Source: an uncultured Eubacteriales bacterium
GTDB lineage: Bacteria > Bacillota > Clostridia > Oscillospirales > Butyricicoccaceae
NCBI GenBank assembly: GCA_910579575.1
Contig: CAJTUM010000030.1
Location: 1 to 20,595, forward strand
DNA: 20,595 nt
Direction: 5' to 3'
The notes under the pieces were generated by a model. The model searched no databases and was not told where the DNA came from. It worked only from the letters and a program-made list of their open reading frames with translations. The position numbers and the translations under genes were made by a program. Shown piece by piece: positions 7,510-14,059 of this stretch (positions within the stretch are counted from its first letter, which is position 1; each line of letters opens with the position of its first letter).

Positions 7510-9302
7510 TGCTGGCTGCGGGCATGGGACGGCGTTTGGGCAAGTACACAGAAGAATGCACAAAATGTATGATAAGAGTCGGGGAGCGGACCTTGCTGGA
7601 GCGAGCAGTCGAGGCTCTTCAGCTTGCTGGAATCCAAAAGCTGGTCATGGCTGTGGGATGGGAACATGAAAAACTGATTGAGTATATCCATAAAAATATC
7701 AGCGGTATGGAATTTGAGTTTGTCTATAACTATGATTACGCCACTACTAACAATATCTATTCTTTATATCTGGCGCGGGAACAGCTTATGCGGGAAGATA
7801 CGCTTCTTCTTGAATCGGATTTGGTGTTTGACAAGCAATTGCTACGAAAAATGGCGCAGTCGCCAGAGGACAATCTCGTAGCTGTTGCAAAATATGAACA
7901 CTGGATGGATGGAACCGTTGCGATTATTTCACACGACAGAATTATTCAGGAATTTATTGAAAAGAAGGATTTCCGTTTTCAAAATGTGAATGATTATTAT
8001 AAGACTGTAAATATATATAAGTTTAGCGCAGAATTTTCACGTAGACAGTATATCCCTTTTCTCGAAGCGTATATCACAGCATATGGAAAGAATCAATATT
8101 ATGAATCCGTCCTCAAAGCGATCGCTCATCTTTCCCATGCGCAGCTAAAAGCCTTCGTTTTGGACGGCGTACCTTGGTATGAGATAGATGACGCACAGGA
8201 TCTGGATATTGCAGATACTATCTTTGCGGAAGAAAAAGACAAACTGCTGAGGTATGAACGCCATTTTGGAGGGTACTGGAGATTCCCGGAATTATTGGAT
8301 TTTTGCTATTTAGTCAATCCGTATTTTCCACCGCAGAAAATGCTGGATCAAATGAAGTATTTTTATGAACCGCTGTTAACGCAATACCCGTCAGGTATGT
8401 CAGTACAGCGTTTGCTTGCCGATAAACTGTTTAAAGTTGACAAGGATTATCTGGTAGTAGGCAATGGGGCGGCAGAATTAATTTGCGTTTTAGGCCGGAT
8501 CTTTCACGGTCGGATGGCTCTTTCTGTTCCAGCGTTCAATGAATATATCCGCTGCTTTGAAAACTGTGATATTGTTGAATTGCCGGCATCAGAAGACGCT
8601 TTCCGTTTGAGTAAAGACCGCCTGATACAGGCTGCAAAAAATGTGGACATCCTTGCAATTATCAACCCAGACAATCCCAGCGGGAGTTTCTTGACGCTCT
8701 CCGAATTAAAAGAAGTATTACAAAAATGTCGAGAATGGAATGTGCGGTGCATTGTAGATGAATCATTTATAGATTTTGCTCAGAAAGATAAACGATACAC
8801 CCTTTTGTCGGACGAATTGTTGGAACAATATCCAAATCTGCTTGTAATAAAAAGTATCAGCAAATCCTATGGCGTTCCAGGATTGCGCCTTGGCGTGCTG
8901 GCGACATCTGATAAGACGCTGCTTGCTGAGATCAGGCGGTATATGCCCATCTGGAATATAAACTCATTTGCAGAGTATTTTCTGCAAATTTTCTCGCTTT
9001 ATGCAGACAGCTATGAAGCGTCCTGCGATGAGATAGCCATACAACGCGTAAAATTGGAGCAAAAACTGAGTGAAGTTACTTTTTTGGAGGTCTTTCCATC
9101 ACAGGCAAATTATATAATGTGCCATGTGAAAACGCCTTACCGCTCTAAGGAAATCGCTACACAATTGCTGATACGGCATAATTTGCTGATTAAAGACCTT
9201 TCGGAAAAACGGGGCTTTAACGCAGAACAGTATATTCGTATAGCTGTCAAGGATGAGAAAGAAAATATTCGATTGTATGAGGCTCTGAAAGCCTTGGAAT
9301 AG
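7497..9302 (+). CDS. Bifunctional nucleotidyltransferase (LicC/PntC-like) - class I/II PLP enzyme fusion
   Basis: A 601-aa two-domain enzyme. Residues 1-240 are a sugar-phosphate/phosphocholine-type nucleotidyltransferase: LMLAAGMGRRLGKY (NTP loop), K23, ATTNNIYSLYLAR, LLESDLVF (metal aspartate) and GVPWYEIDDAQDLDIA, close to the LicC and PntC pattern that makes CDP-choline or CMP-aminoethylphosphonate. Residues about 250-601 are a fold-type I PLP enzyme of the HisC/CobD kind: NPDNPSG (390-396), VDESFIDFA (PLP aspartate about 420) and SISKSYGVPGLRLG with the Schiff-base lysine K456. CobD-type enzymes decarboxylate threonine or serine phosphate, so one protein could make and then CDP-activate an amino-alcohol phosphate; a plain transaminase is the alternative. 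ATG 7497 has GGGGGA at about 6 nt, and a longer start at 7467 has none. It overlaps the upstream gene by 13 nt. Confidence 0.88.
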   Translation: MQALMLAAGMGRRLGKYTEECTKCMIRVGERTLLERAVEALQLAGIQKLVMAVGWEHEKLIEYIHKNISGMEFEFVYNYDYATTNNIYSLYLAREQLMREDTLLLESDLVFDKQLLRKMAQSPEDNLVAVAKYEHWMDGTVAIISHDRIIQEFIEKKDFRFQNVNDYYKTVNIYKFSAEFSRRQYIPFLEAYITAYGKNQYYESVLKAIAHLSHAQLKAFVLDGVPWYEIDDAQDLDIADTIFAEEKDKLLRYERHFGGYWRFPELLDFCYLVNPYFPPQKMLDQMKYFYEPLLTQYPSGMSVQRLLADKLFKVDKDYLVVGNGAAELICVLGRIFHGRMALSVPAFNEYIRCFENCDIVELPASEDAFRLSKDRLIQAAKNVDILAIINPDNPSGSFLTLSELKEVLQKCREWNVRCIVDESFIDFAQKDKRYTLLSDELLEQYPNLLVIKSISKSYGVPGLRLGVLATSDKTLLAEIRRYMPIWNINSFAEYFLQIFSLYADSYEASCDEIAIQRVKLEQKLSEVTFLEVFPSQANYIMCHVKTPYRSKEIATQLLIRHNLLIKDLSEKRGFNAEQYIRIAVKDEKENIRLYEALKALE

Positions 9303-9328
9303 CTGGACAAGTAGATGCAGGAGGTATC

Positions 9329-10267
9329 ATGATGGATCAATCCGAACCAATATTGTCCCACCTTGCCGCCCAATTTTTCTCCCGCAACTATGACTACCTC
9401 TGGCTGCGCGCCATGCTTGAGCAGGCGGGGAAAACCAAAACCGACGGTTCTACGCTTATCACAGGTTCATCCCATGCGCTCAACGGTATCAAGGAGAACT
9501 GCTGGAAAAGGGCTTTCAACTGCTCCATGCACTCTCAGGATATCTATTATGATTTCCAATGCGCGAAGCGGGCGCTGGATACGGCTGAAAAAGGCAGATT
9601 TGCTCGTTGTTTTATCGTTATGGGTTATTATATTGCTTATCAAGATCTGTCGCGCAGCAAAGTTTCCTGAGAGACGATGATTTCTAATATATATTATCCC
9701 ATCTTTCGAAATTCCCATAATTGGGAAAATCCATCCCACAGGTCCCTGTGGGATGGGCTCGGGGAGATCCCCGAGCCCATCCAAAAACATTGCGAACAGA
9801 TTGCGATACAGAAACTCCTTGAATATGGAAGCTATTACTCGGAGATACGTCCCCGCGGCACGCTTTTTGATCTGAAAGGAAGAACGTGGGAGCAAGTGTC
9901 AAAACAAGAACGCATGGCGATGGGACAGGCTCGAGCGGCGGATCACAACAGAATTTTTCAACACAAGGAGAGCTTTGAGGAAAACAAAGGAATATTGCAA
10001 GAGTTTATTCGATATCTGTACGCTCGGGAAGTTCAGCCAATTGTTGTAATTACGCCGTTTTCTGAGGAATATAATTGTTTTATCCTGCCAGAGATGAAAG
10101 CGGGCGTATTGGAGCTGTTGGACGCGGCGCAGGAAGATATTCATTATGTGGATTTCAATCAGGCGTTGGAACTGTTTGAGCCTGCGGATTTTATGGATAC
10201 CGACCATTTGAGCCTAAAAGGGGCCGAAAAAGTGAGCAATATTCTGGTAGAAATGTTTGGGAAATGA
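9329..10267 (+). pseudogene. SGNH/DltD-like protein interrupted by one in-frame TGA
   Basis: One frame of 312 sense codons is broken only by TGA at 9668-9670. Both halves are in the same frame and otherwise clean. Near the N-terminus TGSSHALNG (G46 S47 S48 H49) resembles the GDS/GSSH block I of SGNH hydrolases and DltD-like acyl transfer proteins. The C-terminal DFMDTDHLSLKG supplies the block V Asp-x-x-His. Such proteins often act on cell-surface glycans or acyl groups. The start is ATG 9329 or 9332 after AGGAGG, and the second has better spacing. The second half (from ATG 9677) has no ribosome-binding site, so it is unlikely to be made alone. Either a recent nonsense mutation killed the gene or UGA is read through. 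Three palindromes lie in the coding region at 9712-9782. It ends the modification cluster. Confidence 0.8.
9712..9782. repeat. Three consecutive perfect inverted repeats inside the SGNH-like coding region
   Basis: TTCCCA/TGGGAA (9712-9717 with 9722-9727), then CCATCCCACAGG/CCTGTGGGATGG (9731-9742 with 9745-9756, 2-nt gap), then a 14-bp arm pair (9751-9764 with 9769-9782, 4-nt gap). The second and third share GGATGG, so their RNA hairpins exclude each other. All are in frame, encoding part of the protein. They could be an inserted palindromic element or an RNA structure just after the TGA. Confidence 0.85.
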
Positions 10268-10279
10268 TGCTCAATCAAA

Positions 10280-10312
10280 GGAGCGCTGCGAAGCAGCGTC
10301 GCTCCAATGTTT
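10280..10312 (+). terminator. Hairpin at the end of the modification cluster
   Basis: GGAGC-GCTGC (280-289 of this 10-kb block) pairs with GCAGC...GCTCC (10293-10305) with a 3-nt bulge, followed by AATGTTT. It is 12 nt after the stop of the SGNH-like gene and would be a weak terminator. Confidence 0.45.
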
Positions 10313-10353
10313 AACTGGATACGTTGCAGGAGTATGACGTCAACAGGAAACGG

Positions 10354-10382
10354 TTGAAACGCTGCTGTTTACAGCGTATAAT
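10354..10382 (+). promoter_or_regulatory. Near-consensus promoter of the rhodanese pseudogene
   Basis: TTGAAA (10354-10359), 17 nt, TATAAT (10377-10382). It lies 38 nt upstream of the ATG at 10421, which has AAGGAGG at 7 nt. Confidence 0.8.
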
Positions 10383-10420
10383 GCAGGGGCAAGCACATAG
10401 GAGCAGAAGGAGGAACGCAA

Positions 10421-10755
10421 ATGAAGCGAATCTTTCCTGCGTTACTCTTTTCCGGTTGCTTGCCGGATGCAGAGGAAATCGTGCAGACGGCGTTTATCAG
10501 CAAATCTCTTAGCCCAGAAGGTCATTGTCTTAGATGTCTGCAAGCAGAACAAATACGACGACAGTCACATTCTCGGCGCTGTTCTGTTGCCGGTGGGGAC
10601 TACCGATGAGGAGTCCGCCGCCGAAACGATCCCAGAGAAAGACGCCGCAGACTTGGTTTACTGCCGCAGCGGCAACTGCAGCAAGACCGCCTTCGCTACG
10701 CTGGTAGAGTTTGGTTATGCCAATATCTATGAATTTGGCAGTATCAATATCTGTT
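10421..10755 (+). pseudogene. Rhodanese-like lipoprotein, broken by frameshifts
   Basis: The parts of one protein are spread over all three frames: a signal start MKRIFPALL in frame 2, the lipobox-like LLAGCRGNRADGVYQQIS in frame 1, and the rhodanese body VIVLDVCKQNKYDDSHILGA followed by ADLVYCRSGNCSKTA and YANIYEFGSIN in frame 3. An intact homologue would be an exported, lipid-anchored single-domain rhodanese (sulfurtransferase) with the active cysteine in CRSGN. At least two frameshifts and probably a small deletion around 10510 have broken it, and the last few codons run into the rpsI terminator. The promoter and ribosome-binding site are still intact, so the decay looks recent. Sequencing indels are an alternative explanation for the shifts. 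Confidence 0.75.
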
Positions 10756-10770
10756 TTGTCAGGCTTTGTT

Positions 10771-10810
10771 GCAAGAAAAATCCCCTGGAGCCTTGCGGTT
10801 CCAGGGGATT
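10771..10810 (-). terminator. Terminator of the rplM-rpsI operon
   Basis: AATCCCCTGGA (10779-10789) pairs perfectly with TCCAGGGGATT (10800-10810) across a 10-nt loop. On the minus strand the stem is followed by TTTTTCTTGC. It starts 22 nt after the rpsI stop. Confidence 0.9.
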
Positions 10811-10831
10811 TGAGGGTTTTCGAGAGGGAAA

Positions 10832-11236
10832 CTATCTCTTGGAGAACTGAGGAGCGCGGCGGGCGGCTTTCAGGCCGTACTTCTTGCGTTCCTTCATTCT
10901 GGGGTCGCGGGTGAGGTAACCGGCCTTCTTCAGCAGAGGACGATATTCCTCGTTGGCCTGGAGCAGAGCCCGAGCCACGCCGAAACGGATAGCGCCAGCC
11001 TGGCCGGTGAAGCCGCCGCCTTGAACCTTGACGTCCAGGTCAAACTGACCGGTGACGCCCACTAGCTCCAGGGGCTGCTTGACGATGGTCTTCAGAGTAT
11101 CCAGGCCGAAATAATTTTCAAATTCCCGGTTGTTGATGACGATATGGCCTGTGCCGCCAGGAATCAGGCGAACCCGGGCCACAGAGCTCTTTCTTCTGCC
11201 TGTGCCATAGAAATAGGCTTTCTTCGGTTTATACAT
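10832..11236 (-). CDS. rpsI: 30S ribosomal protein S9
   Basis: A 134-aa small-subunit protein whose C-terminal tail reaches the P-site tRNA. Recognised from YGTGRRKSSVARVRL at the N-terminus, NREFENYF, GGGFTGQAGAIRFGVARAL and the invariant ending of basic residues, LTRDPRMKERKKYG...QFSKR. Length fits the family (about 130). I start at ATG 11236 (MYKPKKAYFY), which has AGGAGG about 10 nt before. The alternative TTG at 11245 would sit next to the ribosome-binding site. It is the second gene of the conserved L13-S9 operon, 18 nt after rplM, and is followed by a clear terminator. Confidence 0.98.
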   Translation of the reverse strand: MYKPKKAYFYGTGRRKSSVARVRLIPGGTGHIVINNREFENYFGLDTLKTIVKQPLELVGVTGQFDLDVKVQGGGFTGQAGAIRFGVARALLQANEEYRPLLKKAGYLTRDPRMKERKKYGLKAARRAPQFSKR

Positions 11237-11254
11237 AATTCGCAATCCTCCTGA

Positions 11255-11686
11255 TTATTCGGCGTCCAGCGCCACGGGTTTCTGGGCCTGGTGTTTGTGC
11301 TCAGGGCCGGCGTAGACCTTCAGACGGTCCAAAGACCAGCGGCCTACCGAATTTTTGGGCAGCATGCCTTTGACGGCAAGGCGCATGGCCAGCTCGGGCT
11401 TTGTGGCCATCAGAGTCTTATACTGCGTGGCCTTCAGACCGCCCACATAACCGGAGTGGGTATAGCGGTATTTCTGCACCAGTTTTTTGCCGGTGAGCAC
11501 AGCGTCTTTCGCGTTGATGATAATCACGAAATCGCCGTTGTCAGCGTGGGGGGTAAAATCAACCTTGTGCTTGCCGCGCAGAATAGCGGCGGCCTTGGCC
11601 GCAGTCCTGCCCATCGGCTTGCCGGCAGCGTCGATGACGTACCATTTGCGCGTGATGGTTTGCGCATTCGCCATAAATGTGGACAT
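11255..11686 (-). CDS. rplM: 50S ribosomal protein L13
   Basis: A 143-aa large-subunit assembly protein. Landmarks are RKWYVIDAAGKPMGRTA, the KHKVDFTPHADNGDFVIIIN block, KYRYTHSGYVGGLK and VKGMLPKNSVGR, in normal order, with length typical of the family. ATG 11686 follows GGAGG at 7 nt. It is first in the rplM-rpsI operon, driven by a consensus promoter about 50 nt upstream of the start. Confidence 0.98.
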   Translation of the reverse strand: MSTFMANAQTITRKWYVIDAAGKPMGRTAAKAAAILRGKHKVDFTPHADNGDFVIIINAKDAVLTGKKLVQKYRYTHSGYVGGLKATQYKTLMATKPELAMRLAVKGMLPKNSVGRWSLDRLKVYAGPEHKHQAQKPVALDAE

Positions 11687-11737
11687 CTTAAATCCTCCGT
11701 TTATTGAATAAAAATGTTTTGTTTTTTGACCTTTTTA

Positions 11738-11766
11738 GTTATACCACAGGCAAAATGTCCTGTCAA
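11738..11766 (-). promoter_or_regulatory. Consensus promoter of rplM-rpsI
   Basis: On the minus strand: TTGACA (11766-11761), exactly 17 nt, TATAAC (11743-11738). The leader to rplM is about 45 nt and AT-rich, with no further structure seen. Confidence 0.9.
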
Positions 11767-11817
11767 CCGTTATTTTTTAAAAATGCGATTTGTCAGGTCT
11801 ATTGCTCTTGTTTTCTC

Positions 11818-11941
11818 TTGATATCGGCGAATATCTCTTATATTCTCGAAATGCAATTCAAAATTTTTCGGGGAAATTTGAAAATAACGGCGCAAAAAAA
11901 CAAAATTTTGTTTGCTATTTGCCCCTGTTTTCCGGTACAAT
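11818..11941 (+). promoter_or_regulatory. Two candidate promoters upstream of the TtcA-like gene
   Basis: This 309-bp gap between the rplM promoter and the TtcA start has no gene. Two sigma-A-like sites are visible: TTGATA-17-TATTCT (11818-11846) and TTGCTA-18-TACAAT (11912-11941). The sequence after the second is very GC-rich up to the start codon and may fold in the leader. The second site is better placed. Confidence 0.5.
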
Positions 11942-12075
11942 AGAAAAAGCCCCAGCCGCCGCGCGGGCGAATCCAGGGGCCGGCGGGGCGGGAGAATCCG
12001 TTTTCAAGCGGAGCGGCTCGGCTCTTTCGGCGGCGGAAGGCCGGGCGCGCTTCACGAAAGGAGCTGCTGAAAACG

Positions 12076-12801
12076 ATGCGCGAGCTTTTGGCGCTGACCA
12101 GGCGCTGCATACAGGATTATCAGATGATCCCCCCAGGGGCCAAAGTGGCGGTAGGGGTTTCGGGAGGAAAAGACTCCATGACCTTGCTTTATCTGCTGGC
12201 TCAGCTGCGCCGGTTTTATCCGGGCGGCTTTGAGCTTGAGGCGATCACGTTGGATATGGGGTTTGAGGGCATGGATTTTGGCCCGCTGGAGGAATTTTGC
12301 CGACAGATTGAAGTCCCCTTTACGCTGAAACATACGCAGATGAAGCAAGTGATTTTTGATATCCGCAAGGAAAGCAACCCCTGCGCCCTTTGCGCCAAAA
12401 TGCGCCGGGGGGCGCTGAACGACGCCGCCCTGGCGCTGGGCTGCCGAATTGTGGCGCTGGGGCATCATTTTGACGATGTGGCGGAAACCGTGATGTTGTC
12501 TCTGTTTTATGAGGGTCGATTCAACTGCTTCGCTCCAGTCACCTATCTGAGCCGCAAAGATATCAACTGTATCCGGCCCATGCTCTATATTCCCGAGCGG
12601 GATATCCTTCGGTTTGCTCGGCGGCAGGATCTGCCTGTCGTTGAAAGCGCCTGTCCGGCGGATAAAAATACCAAGCGGGAAGAAATCAAGACGCTGCTGG
12701 CCGGCTTGGAAAAGAGCAATCCAGGGCTGCGGGGCCGCATTGTCGGCGCCGTCCAAAGGTATCCTCTGGAGGGATGGGGGCGCGGCGCCACAGCCGAATA
12801 A
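12076..12801 (+). CDS. ttcA: TtcA-like tRNA 2-thiocytidine synthetase family protein
   Basis: A 241-aa PP-loop ATP pyrophosphatase that activates a tRNA base for sulfur insertion (C32 in TtcA). The PP-loop is SGGKDS (residues 29-34). The CxxC of TtcA is in NPCALCAKMRRG (C103, C106), followed by ALGHHFDDVAETVMLSLFY and IRPMLYIPERDI, both family blocks. The second cysteine region has a single cysteine (ACPADKNTKREE, about C192) where E. coli TtcA has CxxC; three cysteines are enough for a [4Fe-4S] cluster. The ATG is 12 nt after AAAGGAG, somewhat long. It converges with yaaL, each with its own terminator. The clostridial version of this family has not been fully equated with E. coli TtcA, so the base modified is inferred. 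Confidence 0.85.
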   Translation: MRELLALTRRCIQDYQMIPPGAKVAVGVSGGKDSMTLLYLLAQLRRFYPGGFELEAITLDMGFEGMDFGPLEEFCRQIEVPFTLKHTQMKQVIFDIRKESNPCALCAKMRRGALNDAALALGCRIVALGHHFDDVAETVMLSLFYEGRFNCFAPVTYLSRKDINCIRPMLYIPERDILRFARRQDLPVVESACPADKNTKREEIKTLLAGLEKSNPGLRGRIVGAVQRYPLEGWGRGATAE

Positions 12802-12810
12802 CGAGACGGG

Positions 12811-12845
12811 GGCGTTTTCAGCCATGGCGAAACGCCGGCGTTTTT
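12811..12845 (+). terminator. Terminator of the TtcA-like gene
   Basis: GGCGTTT (12811-12817) pairs with AAACGCC (12830-12836), with a T-run at 12841-12845. It lies 10 nt after the stop codon. From here to 12943 I see only unstructured sequence. Confidence 0.6.
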
Positions 12846-12942
12846 GCCGGAGGGAGGCTGGCGCTGCGCAAGCTGTCAGGAAACTCCTTGCATCCAGAGC
12901 GTTTTGGAGCGAACCCGGAATACGCTGCTCGGGAATGAATCC

Positions 12943-12982
12943 AATCAAAAAGAGACCCCAGAAAATCAGAGATTTTCTGGGG
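12943..12982 (-). terminator. Terminator of yaaL
   Basis: CCCCAGAAAATC (12956-12967) and its exact reverse complement (12971-12982) around a 3-nt loop. On the minus strand it is followed by TCTCTTTTTGATT. It lies 13 nt after the yaaL stop. Confidence 0.88.
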
Positions 12983-12995
12983 CCAAAAACGTGAA

Positions 12996-13259
12996 TTAAA
13001 GCGAGGCCAGCGGAATGCTCTCGCAGCGCAAATTATCCAGTTTCGCCTGATGCAGCAGATAGGAGTAACGGGCCTGGAGAGCGTTGATCTCGTAGACGGA
13101 AGCGGCCACCAGGTCATGGTCGCTGACCGCCTGGAAAAAGCAGCGGGCCGCGTCCAACCGGCGTTTGACCTCCCGCAGCTCCTCCAGCTGTTGGCGCTGG
13201 CGCAGTTGGGTTGGGGAAGGCTTGCGCCTTTTATGGAATGGGAAAAAAATCACGTTCAT
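12996..13259 (-). CDS. YaaL-like DUF2508 family protein
   Basis: An 87-aa, mostly helical, charged small protein. LEELREVKRRLDAARCFFQ followed by VSDHDLVAASVYEINALQA and RYSYLLHQAK matches the DUF2508/YaaL pattern known next to recR and bofA in Bacillus. Function is unknown. ATG 13259 is chosen because AAAAGGAG lies about 9 nt before it. A longer frame to 13301 has no such site. It stands alone here: recR and bofA are not adjacent. A perfect terminator follows. Confidence 0.75.
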   Translation of the reverse strand: MNVIFFPFHKRRKPSPTQLRQRQQLEELREVKRRLDAARCFFQAVSDHDLVAASVYEINALQARYSYLLHQAKLDNLRCESIPLASL

Positions 13260-13380
13260 AAAAAGGGCTCCTTTTCCTTGGGATGGACATATTTTTTCCA
13301 TTCCGGCGGGGATTATGCAAAACGGCCGGAAACAGGCGGGGCGGTTATTTTTTGCAAAACGGCGGCAAAAAGAGGCGGGG

Positions 13381-13618
13381 ATGGAAAGAGACGTTTGGCG
13401 TTTGACAGAGCAATTTGCGTTTTCAGATCGGGTCGGCGGGCTGCGGATTCCATTTGCAGAGGAAATTCATGCGAAAATTGAGAGGATGCGGCGGTTGGAA
13501 AACGTTGTTTCTATTGGAGAAAGAAGTCATACTGTCAAATATCTTTCTATGATATCCGCCGCCTGACAGGCGACGATATTCCATTGGAAGGCGCTTTGGA
13601 AGGGTGGGACGAGCCATA
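13381..13618 (+). pseudogene. Possible small frameshifted gene in the yaaL-topoisomerase gap
   Basis: The 475-bp gap from 13260 to 13735 has no clear gene. A 61-residue frame (13381-13566) ends in a stop, while another frame just past it reads FYDIRRLTGDDIPLEGALEG and stops at 13618 in a way that looks like a normal protein end. One frameshift near 13545 would join them. There is only a weak ribosome-binding site (GAGGCGGGG directly before the ATG) and no family is recognised, so this may be chance. Confidence 0.25.
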
Positions 13619-13654
13619 ACCCGGCAGAAGAGCAAGCCCCGGCGGCGGGCCCAT

Positions 13655-13683
13655 TTGACAGGCTGGGCAAATTTGATTATGAT
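13655..13683 (+). promoter_or_regulatory. Consensus promoter of the topoisomerase operon
   Basis: TTGACA (13655-13660), 17 nt, TATGAT (13678-13683). Transcription would begin near 13690, upstream of the short helical protein and the two topoisomerase genes. It also rules out the ATG at 13680 as a start for that protein, because that codon lies inside the -10 box. Confidence 0.8.
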
Positions 13684-13735
13684 AGAAAGCGGCCGCTTGG
13701 TTTTTTACTATGGTATGCCAGCGGGGCGGGCGCTT

Positions 13736-14014
13736 ATGCCCAAGGCCGTTTTGCGGCCGCAAGCGATTTTGCAGGGAATGGAGGCGGCAATTTTGCAGGA
13801 ATTCAAACCGACAGAGCAAAACGGCGGCGGAGAGGGACCTGGCGGGCTGGAATCCATCGATCAGGCTTTGGAACAGATTGACCGGCTGCTGCGCCAGATG
13901 CTGCTGCTGGCCGGCCTTTCTGCCAGCGACGCCGCTGTGAACCGAGCCCAGCTCCAAGGAGCTTTGGATAGGCTGCGGGATAAAATTGACCGCATTGCGG
14001 ACGGTATCCAATAA
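13736..14014 (+). CDS. Short helical protein of unknown function heading the topoisomerase operon
   Basis: A 92-aa frame with no recognised family. Residues 1-35 are unremarkable, then a Gly-rich link (EQNGGGEGPGG), then two long amphipathic helices (SIDQALEQIDRLLRQMLLL and AAVNRAQLQGALDRLRDKID) that would form a coiled-coil hairpin. The last helix, ending KIDRIADGIQ, resembles the EIDRIA segment of the flagellin N-terminal domain, but that is probably helix convergence. The start is uncertain: ATG 13736 has only GGCGGG before it, and ATG 13779 is possible. It lies 45 nt before the topoisomerase B-subunit gene and shares its promoter. Possible roles are a topoisomerase accessory factor or simply a co-transcribed small protein. 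Confidence 0.5.
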   Translation: MPKAVLRPQAILQGMEAAILQEFKPTEQNGGGEGPGGLESIDQALEQIDRLLRQMLLLAGLSASDAAVNRAQLQGALDRLRDKIDRIADGIQ

Positions 14015-14059
14015 AGAGGCGGGTTCGGTCTTTTTGATTTTTTGAAAAGAGAGTAAAGT

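Noticed and set aside
9668..9670. Selenocysteine at the in-frame TGA
   Set aside because: The bases directly after the TGA do not form the bacterial SECIS-type hairpin, and a Sec residue is not known in this protein family at a non-catalytic place.
12052..12948. 298-aa minus-strand frame
   Set aside because: Antisense to the TtcA-like gene, whose PP-loop and CxxC motifs fix the coding strand.
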